Assembly: GCA_002205125.1 (NCBI GenBank)
Contig: NIOE01000012.1
Location: 124,001-188,000, forward strand
Length of the DNA: 64,000 bases
Direction of reading: 5' to 3'
Source: Roseateles noduli
GTDB lineage: Bacteria > Pseudomonadota > Gammaproteobacteria > Burkholderiales > Burkholderiaceae_C
Shown piece by piece: positions 17,702 to 25,521 of this stretch. The translations under genes and the position numbers were made by a program. The first letter of the stretch is position 1. The number at the start of each line of letters is the position of its first letter. The notes below the pieces were generated by a model, which ran no database searches, was not told the origin of the DNA, and was given only the letters and a program-made list of their open reading frames with translations.

Positions 17702-19648
17702 ATGAGCGCCACTGCAAAGTTGAATCCGAAGAAACTGGTCGCCGGGGCGATCGCGCTCATCGCGCTGATCGCCTTCCCGCTGGTGTCCGGCAATCCGTAT
17801 TACATCCATCTGGTCGAGACGATCCTGATCTACGCGATCGTCCTGTTCGGCCTGGACATCGTCGTGGGCTACACCGGGCAGGTGTCGCTCGGCCACGCGG
17901 GGCTGTTCGGCGTCGGCGCGTACACGGCCGGCGTGCTGGTCATGAAGTTCGGCCTGCCGATCTACGTGACGCTGCCCGCGGCGATCGCGGTGACGGCGGG
18001 CTTCGGCGCGCTGCTCGCACTGCCCGCGCTGCGCGTGACCGGCCCGTATCTCGCGATGGTGACGCTGGCCTTCGGCACCATCATCCAGATCCTCATCAAC
18101 GAGACGGACTTCCTGACGCACGGGCCCATGGGCATCACGCTCACCAAGCCGCAGCTGATGGGCCACACGATGACGGAGGACGAGTACTACTGGCTCGTGG
18201 TGGCGATGCTGCTCGCGTCGCTGGTGTTCGTGCACCGCGTGCTGCGCTCGCACCTCGGGCGCGCGTTCGAGGCGCTGCGCGGCAGCCCGGTGGCCTCGGA
18301 CTGCATGGGCGTCTCGGTCTACCGCTACAAGGTCTACGCGTTCGTGATCAGCGCCGGCCTGGCCGGCCTGGCCGGCGCGCTGTACGCCTACTCCGAGCAG
18401 TACATCTCGCCCAACACCTACAACTTCGAGCTGACGGTCTTCTTCCTGCTGGCCATCATCATGGGCGGCCGCAAGACCCGCACCGGCGCGCTGCTGGGCG
18501 CGGCCATCGTGGTGGTGCTGCCCAAGCTGCTGGACGATCTGGAGCTGTTCCGCTACGTCTCGGTGATCTTCGCGATCCTCGTGACCGCCGTCACCGTGGT
18601 GGCCTACCGCCGCGGCAAGGTCGACCTGAAGCAGGCGGCGATTCCGGTGGTCGGCAGCATCGCGCTGGCGGCGCTGTCCTTCGTGCTGCAGTCGATGACC
18701 GACTGGCGGCTGTCGATCTTCGGCCTGATCACGCTGTTCGTCGTGTACTACCTGCAGGACGGCATCGTCGGTTTCGTGCGCAACGCGCTGCACATCAAGG
18801 CCAAGCCGGTGGGCGAGGGCGGTCCGGTCGGGGAGAAGCCGTCCGACGCCATCTCCCAGGCCGCGGGGGCGGGCGGTGGGGACCAGATCCTCATCGACGC
18901 GCGCGGCGTGCTGATGCAGTTCGGCGGCCTGAAGGCGCTGAACAACGTCGACCTGCAGGTGCGGCGCGGCACCATCCACGGCCTGATCGGTCCGAACGGC
19001 TCGGGCAAGAGCACGATGATGAACGTGCTCACCGGCATCTACGTGCCGACGGCGGGCGAGCTGAAGTTCCTCGACCGCTCGCTGGTCGGGCGGACCTCGG
19101 CGGACATCGCGCTGTCGGGCATCGCGCGGACCTTCCAGAACGTGCAGCTGTTCGGCGAGATGAGCGCGCTGCACAACGTGATGGTGGCGCTGCATCACAG
19201 CTTCGGCAGCAACCTGGTGCAGGTGGCGCTGCACTCGACGCGCTACACCGGGGAGGACGCGAAGGCGCGCGCGCGGGCCTTGAGCCTGCTGGAGTTCGTC
19301 GGCCTGGCGGACCTGGCGTTCGAGGAGGCGCGCAACCTGCCGTACGGCAAGCAGCGGCTGCTGGAGATCGCCCGCGCGCTGGCGCTGGATCCGCGCCTGC
19401 TGCTGCTGGACGAGCCGGCGGCGGGGCTGACCGCGCCCGACATCAAGGAGCTGATGCGCATCATCGGCAAGATCCGCGACCACGGCATCACGGTGATCCT
19501 GATCGAGCACCACATGGACGTGGTGATGGGCATCTGCGACGTGGTGTCGGTGCTGGACTTCGGCCAGAAGATCGCCGAGGGCAAGCCGGCGCAGGTGCAG
19601 GCCGATCCGAAGGTGATCGAGGCCTACCTCGGCGGCCAGGCCGCATGA
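17702..19648 (+). CDS. livMG: Fused LivM permease - LivG ATPase of branched-chain amino acid transporter
   Basis: The protein has 648 residues from ATG 17702, five bases after livH. Residues 1-360 are a LivM permease (VETILIYAIVLFGLDIVVGYTGQVSLGHAGLFGVGAY; a long membrane region). Residues 395-648 are a LivG ATPase with Walker A GPNGSGKST, Q-loop RTFQNVQ, the degenerate LivG signature LPYGKQRLLEIARAL and Walker B LLLLDEPAAG. The linker (about 365-395) is Gly/Glu-rich. LivM and LivG are usually separate chains; the fusion fixes one permease half to one ATPase. It has no internal stop or frameshift. LivF supplies the second ATPase. Confidence 0.93.
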   Translation: MSATAKLNPKKLVAGAIALIALIAFPLVSGNPYYIHLVETILIYAIVLFGLDIVVGYTGQVSLGHAGLFGVGAYTAGVLVMKFGLPIYVTLPAAIAVTAGFGALLALPALRVTGPYLAMVTLAFGTIIQILINETDFLTHGPMGITLTKPQLMGHTMTEDEYYWLVVAMLLASLVFVHRVLRSHLGRAFEALRGSPVASDCMGVSVYRYKVYAFVISAGLAGLAGALYAYSEQYISPNTYNFELTVFFLLAIIMGGRKTRTGALLGAAIVVVLPKLLDDLELFRYVSVIFAILVTAVTVVAYRRGKVDLKQAAIPVVGSIALAALSFVLQSMTDWRLSIFGLITLFVVYYLQDGIVGFVRNALHIKAKPVGEGGPVGEKPSDAISQAAGAGGGDQILIDARGVLMQFGGLKALNNVDLQVRRGTIHGLIGPNGSGKSTMMNVLTGIYVPTAGELKFLDRSLVGRTSADIALSGIARTFQNVQLFGEMSALHNVMVALHHSFGSNLVQVALHSTRYTGEDAKARARALSLLEFVGLADLAFEEARNLPYGKQRLLEIARALALDPRLLLLDEPAAGLTAPDIKELMRIIGKIRDHGITVILIEHHMDVVMGICDVVSVLDFGQKIAEGKPAQVQADPKVIEAYLGGQAA

Positions 19649-19682
19649 GTGCGCGGCCGAATGGAAAGCGGAACGGACTGAC

Positions 19683-20405
19683 ATGCTGAAGATCGAACAA
19701 CTGCATGCCGGCTACGGCAAGGTCGAGGTGCTGCACGGCATCTCGGTGGAGGTCCCCAAGGGCAAGGTGGTGACGCTGATCGGCTCGAACGGGGCCGGCA
19801 AGACGACGACGATGCGCGCGGTGTCGGGGATGATCGCGCCGAGCGCCGGCCAGATCACGCTCAACGGCAAGCGCATCGACGGGTTGGAGTCGTATCACAT
19901 CGCCCGGCTGGGGCTGGCGCATTCGCCGGAGGGGCGCCGCGTCTTCGCGACGATGAGCGTTACCGACAACCTGCGTCTGGGCGCGTTCCCGCGCTACACC
20001 GGCGCGCGGCCCAAGGGCGACGTGGAAGCCGACCTCGAGAAGGCGATGGAGCTGTTCCCGCGCCTGAAGGAGCGGCGTCAGCAGCTCGCGGGCACGCTGT
20101 CCGGCGGCGAGCAGCAGATGCTCGCGATGGCGCGGGCGACGATGCTGAATCCGGAAGTCGTGCTGCTGGACGAACCGTCGATGGGCCTGGCGCCCATCCT
20201 TGTCGACGAGGTGTTCCGCATCATCGCGCGGCTGAAGTCCGAAGGCGTGACGATGCTGCTGGTGGAGCAGTTCGCCGCGGCGGCGCTGGCGGTGGCCGAC
20301 TACGGCTACGTGCTGGAGAACGGCCGCATCTCGCTGCACGGTCCCGCGGAAAAGCTGCGCACGGATCCGGCGGTGAAGGCGGCGTATCTGGGCGGGGGGC
20401 ACTGA
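19683..20405 (+). CDS. livF: Branched-chain amino acid ABC transporter ATPase
   Basis: The protein has 240 residues. Walker A is GSNGAGKTT, the signature is LSGGEQQMLAMARATM and Walker B is VVLLDEPSMGLAP. The LPVSHSPEGRRVF-type loop reads LGLAHSPEGRRVFATMSVTDNL, diagnostic of LivF. It powers transport with the LivG half of the upstream fusion at the cytosolic membrane face. It starts 35 bp after livMG and is the last gene of the operon. Confidence 0.95.
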   Translation: MLKIEQLHAGYGKVEVLHGISVEVPKGKVVTLIGSNGAGKTTTMRAVSGMIAPSAGQITLNGKRIDGLESYHIARLGLAHSPEGRRVFATMSVTDNLRLGAFPRYTGARPKGDVEADLEKAMELFPRLKERRQQLAGTLSGGEQQMLAMARATMLNPEVVLLDEPSMGLAPILVDEVFRIIARLKSEGVTMLLVEQFAAAALAVADYGYVLENGRISLHGPAEKLRTDPAVKAAYLGGGH

Positions 20406-20507
20406 GGCGGGTAGCGCGGGCGACGTGATGTGAATCCGTAGCCCGCCTACTTGAACCAGTTGGAATCGCGGACAACTCGACCGCGAATGGGCAGGTGTCA
20501 TCGGCGT

Positions 20508-20558
20508 CTCGACTGCATAGAGTGACTGCATCGCCCAACCGGGCTTCAAGCAGTCGAG
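20508..20558 (+). promoter_or_regulatory. Nested inverted repeat reaching the Shine-Dalgarno of the nuclease-like gene
   Basis: CTCGACTGC (20508-20516) pairs exactly with GCAGTCGAG (20550-20558). A small inner stem GCCC (20533-20536) / GGGC (20541-20544) fits in the loop. The 3' arm runs into the Shine-Dalgarno GAGG (20556-20559) that serves the ATG at 20567. Confidence 0.45.
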
Positions 20559-20566
20559 GTGGATGC

Positions 20567-21631
20567 ATGACGACGTCTCAACGCGAACCGGATCTTCCGC
20601 CGGTCGAGGCCTGGAAGCGCGACGGTCTCTATCCGTTCTCCCGCGATCCGGAGACGCCGGTCGAGTTGCTGGAGCGCCAGCTCTTCGATCAGGCGGCCTG
20701 GCATCTGTCCCGTTTCCATCCGGTGTTCCGGACCTTGGCACCGGCGGCGATCGCGCTGCAGTTCCGTGTGCTGAGGCAGGCCGTCGAATGCGGCCCGGAA
20801 GAACTCCAGGTCCTGCTGACGGAGGTGCTGAACCTGCCGGTCGAGGAGCGCCAGATGCTGGCCGAGCTGCTCAAGGACGTCTCGCTGTCGTCGGTGATCC
20901 GGGAGTCCCATGTGGTCACCCAGCGACTTCAGCTGCTGGACGGATTGGAGACCCTGCTCTTCGATGAGACGATCCAGCCGCATGTCAGGGAGCGCGGGGA
21001 ACTGCACCCCATCGTGTCCCGCAATCCCTGGCTGTTCGGCGACGAGTTCGCGTTGTCCGTCGACAACCGGTCGCTGACGGAGGTGCTGCGCAAGCACCGG
21101 GAGCTGCTGGGCACCGACGTCGCGATCGATGAGCCGTTCCAGATGCCCGGCGAGAAGCGCTCGATCATCGACCTCATGTTCTCCCGCGCGACGAGGCGGC
21201 ACCAGCCGTCGACGCTGGAGCATCTCGTGGTGGAGTTGAAGGCCCCGCACATCGCGATCGGGCGCAAGGAGATCAACCAGATTTCCGGCTATGCGCTGGA
21301 CGTCACGGGCGACGAGCGTTTCCTGTCGGTGAAGGTCAAGTGGTCGTTCTGGCTGGTGGGTCGGGACATCCAGGAAGGCTCGCGGAATCTCGCGAGGCTG
21401 CAGGAGGAGCTGCACCTGCGCAGCCCGTTCAACTACTCCGTCCACGTCGTGACCTGGGCGCAGCTGATCGACGAGAACCGCGCCCGCCTGCAGTTCCTCC
21501 AGGAGACCCTGGACTACAAGGCCAGTCGGCAGGCTGGACTGAAGCACCTGCAGCGCCGTTATCCCGACTGTCTGGGCGAAGTGGTCCAGCGCGCGCGTGA
21601 GCCGCAGGCCAGCTATGCGCGCGCCGGATGA
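20567..21631 (+). CDS. PD-(D/E)XK nuclease-like protein, Shedu-type C-terminal domain
   Basis: The protein has 354 residues from ATG 20567 (SD GAGGTGG). An overlapping ATG 4 bp upstream is out of frame. Residues 1-150 are mostly helical with no known motif. Residues 155-330 resemble the C-terminal domain seen in Shedu (DUF4263-like) and Hsp90-ATPase-linked defence proteins: NPWLFGDEFALSVDNRSL, then D202 in SIIDLMF, E223-x-K225 in VVELKAP, and Q238 in KEINQISGYAL. D...ExK...Q is the PD-(D/E)XK active-site pattern. A DNA-cleaving defence role is inferred from known Shedu proteins. It sits between livF and a convergent SDR gene, unlinked to other defence genes. Confidence 0.6.
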   Translation: MTTSQREPDLPPVEAWKRDGLYPFSRDPETPVELLERQLFDQAAWHLSRFHPVFRTLAPAAIALQFRVLRQAVECGPEELQVLLTEVLNLPVEERQMLAELLKDVSLSSVIRESHVVTQRLQLLDGLETLLFDETIQPHVRERGELHPIVSRNPWLFGDEFALSVDNRSLTEVLRKHRELLGTDVAIDEPFQMPGEKRSIIDLMFSRATRRHQPSTLEHLVVELKAPHIAIGRKEINQISGYALDVTGDERFLSVKVKWSFWLVGRDIQEGSRNLARLQEELHLRSPFNYSVHVVTWAQLIDENRARLQFLQETLDYKASRQAGLKHLQRRYPDCLGEVVQRAREPQASYARAG

Positions 21632-21675
21632 TCCTTGGCGAAGAGGCAGCATCGCCGCCGCCTTCGCTCACGGCC

Positions 21676-22446
21676 TCAGACGAACATGCCGCCCGACGCC
21701 TCCACGCGCTGCGCGTTGATCCAACCGCTGTCGTCGGACAGCAGCGAGGCGACGACCGGGCCGATGTCGTCCGGCAGGCCGGCGCGGCCGAGCGCCGTCA
21801 CCGAGGCGATGAAGCCGTTCACTTCCTTGCTGTCGCGCACCGCGCCGCCGCCGAAGTCGGTCTCGATCGCGCCGGGCGCCAGTGTGTTCACGCGGATGCC
21901 GCGGGCGCCGAACTCCTTGGCCATGTAGCGCGTCATCACCTCGACGCCGCCCTTCATCGTTGCGTAGGCGCCGTAGCCGGGCACCGTGAAGCGTGCCAGG
22001 CCGCTGGACACGTTCAGCACGCTGCCGCCGTCGTTGATCAAGGGGAGCAGCGCCTGCGTCAGGAAGAACGGGCCCTTCAGGTGCACGCGCATCAGCTCGT
22101 CGAACTGCGCTTCGGTCGTATCGGCGACCGGCGTGTGCACGCCCATGCCGGCGTTGTTGACCAGGTGGTCGAAGCGGTCGCGCTGCCAGTGCTGCTTCAG
22201 CGTCTGCTTCAGCGCCTCGGCGAAGGCGGGGAAGGCGCCGCTGTCGCCGACGTCCAGCTGCAGCGCCGCCGCCTGGCCGCCGAGCGCGCGGATCTCGTCG
22301 ACGACCGCCTGCGCCTCGCCCGCCTGGCTGCGGTAGGTCACGATGCTGTCGATGCCGCGGCGCGCCAGGTGCACCGCCGCATTGCGGCCCAGGCCGCGGC
22401 TGCCGCCGGTGATCAGCGCGATCTTGGTGGTGGAGGAAGTCGTCAT
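21676..22446 (-). CDS. Short-chain dehydrogenase/reductase (SDR)
   Basis: The protein has 256 residues from ATG 22444-22446, preceded by AGGAG; the longer upstream frame runs into the LysR gene and is not credible. Classical SDR motifs are present: cofactor site ALITGGSRGLGRNAA (TGxxxGxG), NNAG (NNAGMGVH), catalytic Ser in VLNVSSGLA, catalytic YxxxK as YATMK, and LAPGAIETDF. It is an NAD(P)-dependent cytosolic oxidoreductase of unknown substrate. It is divergent from a LysR regulator, which is its most likely controller. Confidence 0.92.
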   Translation of the reverse strand: MTTSSTTKIALITGGSRGLGRNAAVHLARRGIDSIVTYRSQAGEAQAVVDEIRALGGQAAALQLDVGDSGAFPAFAEALKQTLKQHWQRDRFDHLVNNAGMGVHTPVADTTEAQFDELMRVHLKGPFFLTQALLPLINDGGSVLNVSSGLARFTVPGYGAYATMKGGVEVMTRYMAKEFGARGIRVNTLAPGAIETDFGGGAVRDSKEVNGFIASVTALGRAGLPDDIGPVVASLLSDDSGWINAQRVEASGGMFV

Positions 22447-22513
22447 GGTCAGCTCCTGTGGGGCGTGTGGATCGGATGCAGGAACTTTATTGATCGACGA
22501 ATGGCGTATAAAC

Positions 22514-22544
22514 CGTCCAAGACTGATTTGACCGTTCGTCCAAG
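22514..22544. promoter_or_regulatory. Direct repeats in the SDR/LysR divergent promoter region
   Basis: CGTCCAAG occurs at 22514-22521 and again at 22537-22544, a 23-bp period (about two helical turns), in the 106-bp space between divergent starts. Such spacing suits a LysR tetramer, but no perfect T-N11-A palindrome was found. Confidence 0.35.
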
Positions 22545-22552
22545 GTGAACAA

Positions 22553-23521
22553 ATGAACGACGCCGTCGCCGCCCTGTCCTCGCCGCCGCCATCGATCGAC
22601 ACGCTCCAGGTCTTCGTCCGTGTGGCGGAGCTGGCCAGCTTCACGCAGGCGGCGCAGAGCCTGGGCCTGCCGAAGGCGAGCGCCTCCACCGCCGTCCAGC
22701 GGCTGGAGGCCAGCCTGGGCACCCGGCTGTTCCACCGCACGACGCGGCGCGTGCAGCTGACCCAGGACGGCCAGTCCTGCTACGAGCGCTGCAAGGACCT
22801 GCTCGCCGACCTCGACGACATGCAGACGATGTTCCAGCCGGCGGCCAGCGGGTTGCGCGGCCGGCTGCGGGTCGACATGCCGATGCGCGTCGCGCACGAC
22901 ATCGTCGTGCCGCGGTTGCCGGAATTCCTCGCCGCGCATCCGGGGCTGGAGCTGGAGCTCAGCAGCACCGACCGGCGCGTGGACCTGGTGCGCGAAGGTT
23001 TCGACTGCGTGCTGCGCGTCGGGCCGCTGAGCGATTCGACCCTGGTCGCGCGTCCGCTCGGCGGGATGGAGATGGCCAACCTCGCGAGCGCCGAATACCT
23101 CGCGACGTTCGGGACGCCGCAGACGCTGGAGGACCTGGCGCGTCATCGGCTCGTCCAGTACGCGACGACGCTCGGCCAGCGCTGCCCGGGCTTCGAGTGG
23201 TGCGACGCCGCCGGCGCGACCCGCTTCGAGCCCATGGCCGGGGCGCTGACGGTGAGCGACTCGGGCTCGTACACGGCGGCCTGCCTCGCCGGGCTCGGCA
23301 TCACGCAGGTCCCGCGCCACGGCTTCGAGACGGAGGTGCTGGACGGCCGGCTCGTCGAGCTGCTGCCGCAGTTCCGGCCTGCGCCGATGCCGGTCCATCT
23401 GCTCTACGCGCACCGCCGGCAACTGCCGCGGCGCGTCCAGGCCTTCATGCAATGGCTGGCCGACCTGATGGCGCCCCGCCTGTTGCCGCTATCCTCTGCA
23501 TCCTCGGCCCCGGCCTCCTGA
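22553..23521 (+). CDS. LysR-type transcriptional regulator
   Basis: The protein has 322 residues. The winged helix-turn-helix lies at 16-75 (FVRVAELASFTQAAQSLGLPKASASTAVQRLEASLGTRLFHRTTRRVQLT). The effector domain (100-305) starts LRGRLRVDMPMRVAHDIVVPRLPEFLAAHPGLELEL, the pattern of the CrgA/DsdC-like LysR subgroup that often regulates an adjacent divergent oxidoreductase. The probable target is the SDR gene at 21676-22446. The effector molecule is unknown. Confidence 0.93.
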   Translation: MNDAVAALSSPPPSIDTLQVFVRVAELASFTQAAQSLGLPKASASTAVQRLEASLGTRLFHRTTRRVQLTQDGQSCYERCKDLLADLDDMQTMFQPAASGLRGRLRVDMPMRVAHDIVVPRLPEFLAAHPGLELELSSTDRRVDLVREGFDCVLRVGPLSDSTLVARPLGGMEMANLASAEYLATFGTPQTLEDLARHRLVQYATTLGQRCPGFEWCDAAGATRFEPMAGALTVSDSGSYTAACLAGLGITQVPRHGFETEVLDGRLVELLPQFRPAPMPVHLLYAHRRQLPRRVQAFMQWLADLMAPRLLPLSSASSAPAS

Positions 23522-25167
23522 ACCTCGTCGCCCAATTGCGTTCCGACCCCGTCCTGGACCCGCACTCCGCCCTCGCCCGGCAGGCCCGCGCCGCGCTGCA
23601 GGCCGGCGACGCCGTGGCCGCGCAGGCGCCCGGCGAGGAGTGGCTGCTGCTGGCGCTGGAAGAGGGCAATGACGCGCAGCGCGCGCAGGCGCTGCTGCAC
23701 CTGGCGCGCTGCGACCGCGTGCTGCATCGACCGGGCGAGGCCCGCGCGCGCAGCGAGCTCGCGGCGCGGCTGTTCCGGCAGCAGGGCGACGCGGTCGGCG
23801 AGGCCGGTGCGCTGTCGGTGCTGGCGCACAGCGCGTCCACGGCCGGTCACCACGAGGAAGCGATCGAGGCGGCGCTGCTCGGCCTGCGGCTGGCGCAATC
23901 GCGCGGCGACGGTGCGGCCCTGGTGATCGCGCTGCAGGACCTGGGCGCCTGCCACGTGTGGGCGCGCAATTTCGACAAGGCGGCGGAAGTGCTGCGACAG
24001 GCCGTCGATGCGGCCAATGCGAGCAAGCCGCGCCTCAGTCCGCTGATCGCCTGCCTGTGGCTGGCGCTGGGGTCGCTGCTGGCCTATGCGGGCGAGCGCG
24101 AGCAGCGCGGTCAGTTGCCGCCGCTGGGGCCGTTGGAGGGCCATCTGATCAACGCGCGGCATCTGCTGTCCGAAGGCGACGCCGAGTCGACCTGCTGGTG
24201 GACCTTGATGCAGACGATGGCGCAGATCTGGAAGGGCGCCACGGCCTACGCGCAGCCGGAGCTGCAGCAGACGCTCGCGCAGCTGCCGGAACAGGAGCGC
24301 CATTGGCTGGTCGCGCTGGCGGGCTGGGTGCAGGCGGAGCTCGCCTGGGCGCGTCGCCTGTGGCCGCAGGCGCGTCGCGCGGCGGCGCAGACGGTGACGG
24401 CGGCGGACGCGGTGCAGCACGAACCGCTGGCGCAGCTCGGCGAGCTGATCGCCAGCCAGATCGAGGAACAGCAGGGGCAGCCGCAACGCGCGCTGCAGCG
24501 GATGCGCGCGCTGCGCGAGCGCGAGGCGCGCGTGCGCATCGCCAGCCTCGCGAGCCGCGAGGCGACGGTGCAATGGCAGCTCGACGCGCGCCGCAGCGAA
24601 CGCGACCGCGCGCAGCTCGCGGACGAGGCGCTGCGGCTGGAGAAGCTGTCGATGGAGGATCCGCTGACGGAGCTCGCGAATCGACGCAGCTTCGAGGATC
24701 ACGCGCGGGCGCAGCTCGCGGGCAGCGGCGTGGTCAGCCTGGCGCTGATCGACGTCGACCACTTCAAGCAGGTCAACGACCGGCACTCGCACCTGGTCGG
24801 CGACCAGGTGCTGAGCGAGATCGCGCGGCTGATGCGACAGCACGTGCGCGAGCACGACGTCGCCGCGCGCCTGGCCGGCGACGAGTTCGTGCTGCTGCTG
24901 CGCGGCGCGACCGAGGACATCGCGCAGCAGGCCTGCCTGCGGCTCGACGAGGCGGTGCGCAGGCACGACTGGTCGGCGGTGTCCGACGGCCTGCAGGTGA
25001 GCATCAGCATCGGCGCCGCGCAGCGCCAGGAGGGCGATACGCTGGAGACGCTGATGGCGCGCAGCGATGCCGCGATGTACGCCGCCAAGCGCGAGCGCAA
25101 GAGCGCTGCGATGGCAGGCACCTGGCTCACCGACGAGAGCGAAGGCGAAGGCGATTCGCCGGATTGA
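23452..25167 (+). CDS. GGDEF-domain protein with TPR-like sensor region (AGDEF variant)
   Basis: The protein has about 571 residues if the ATG at 23452, inside the 3' end of the LysR gene, is used. A TTG at 23536 after the LysR stop is an alternative, so the start is uncertain. Residues 60-370 are Ala/Leu-rich helical repeats of TPR type (GDAVGEAGALSVLAHSASTAGHHEEAIEAALLGL). A coiled coil precedes the C-terminal GGDEF domain (about 400-565) with DPLTELANRRSF and DVDHFKQVNDRHSHLVGDQVL. The signature reads AGDEF, with the first Gly changed; some AGDEF proteins are active cyclases. No membrane segment is seen. It is probably a cytosolic c-di-GMP enzyme. Confidence 0.8.
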   Translation: MAGRPDGAPPVAAILCILGPGLLNLVAQLRSDPVLDPHSALARQARAALQAGDAVAAQAPGEEWLLLALEEGNDAQRAQALLHLARCDRVLHRPGEARARSELAARLFRQQGDAVGEAGALSVLAHSASTAGHHEEAIEAALLGLRLAQSRGDGAALVIALQDLGACHVWARNFDKAAEVLRQAVDAANASKPRLSPLIACLWLALGSLLAYAGEREQRGQLPPLGPLEGHLINARHLLSEGDAESTCWWTLMQTMAQIWKGATAYAQPELQQTLAQLPEQERHWLVALAGWVQAELAWARRLWPQARRAAAQTVTAADAVQHEPLAQLGELIASQIEEQQGQPQRALQRMRALREREARVRIASLASREATVQWQLDARRSERDRAQLADEALRLEKLSMEDPLTELANRRSFEDHARAQLAGSGVVSLALIDVDHFKQVNDRHSHLVGDQVLSEIARLMRQHVREHDVAARLAGDEFVLLLRGATEDIAQQACLRLDEAVRRHDWSAVSDGLQVSISIGAAQRQEGDTLETLMARSDAAMYAAKRERKSAAMAGTWLTDESEGEGDSPD

Positions 25168-25256
25168 CTATTGCGAGCCGCAGTAGTGCAAAGAGTTGCG
25201 AGTTCGCCGGAACGGGACTATTCCTAGACTGCAAGCCTTTCTGCGAAGGGCTTCCC

Positions 25257-25514
25257 ATGTACGACTTGGACACCGACATCAGCACCGACATCGAGGCGAT
25301 CAGGCAGTTGCAAGGTCCCGCGCGTTGGGAGCGACTCAAGGAATTGCAGAAGGAGCTGATGGCCATGGCGGCGGAGCATCCGCTGCCTTGGACCGAAGAG
25401 GAGGGGCCACCACCCTCGATGTTCTGCCGATGTGGGAGCAGCCCTTGCATCATTCGCCTGGGCCGCGAGGAAAACTCGCTCCGAGGAACGGAGCTGCGAG
25501 AGTTCTTCCTCTGA
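25257..25514 (+). CDS. Small hypothetical protein with C-x-C-x4-C motif
   Basis: The protein has 85 residues, unrecognised. An ATG at 25257 follows AAGGG by 6-7 nt, and codon choice looks like that of real genes here. The N-terminal half is an acidic amphipathic helix (DTDISTDIEAIRQLQGPARWE); the C-terminal half carries FCRCGSSPC, a possible small metal-binding knuckle. It ends 8 bp before the stop of the convergent sigma factor gene. No export signal is present. Confidence 0.5.
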   Translation: MYDLDTDISTDIEAIRQLQGPARWERLKELQKELMAMAAEHPLPWTEEEGPPPSMFCRCGSSPCIIRLGREENSLRGTELREFFL

Positions 25515-25521
25515 AAGGGCC

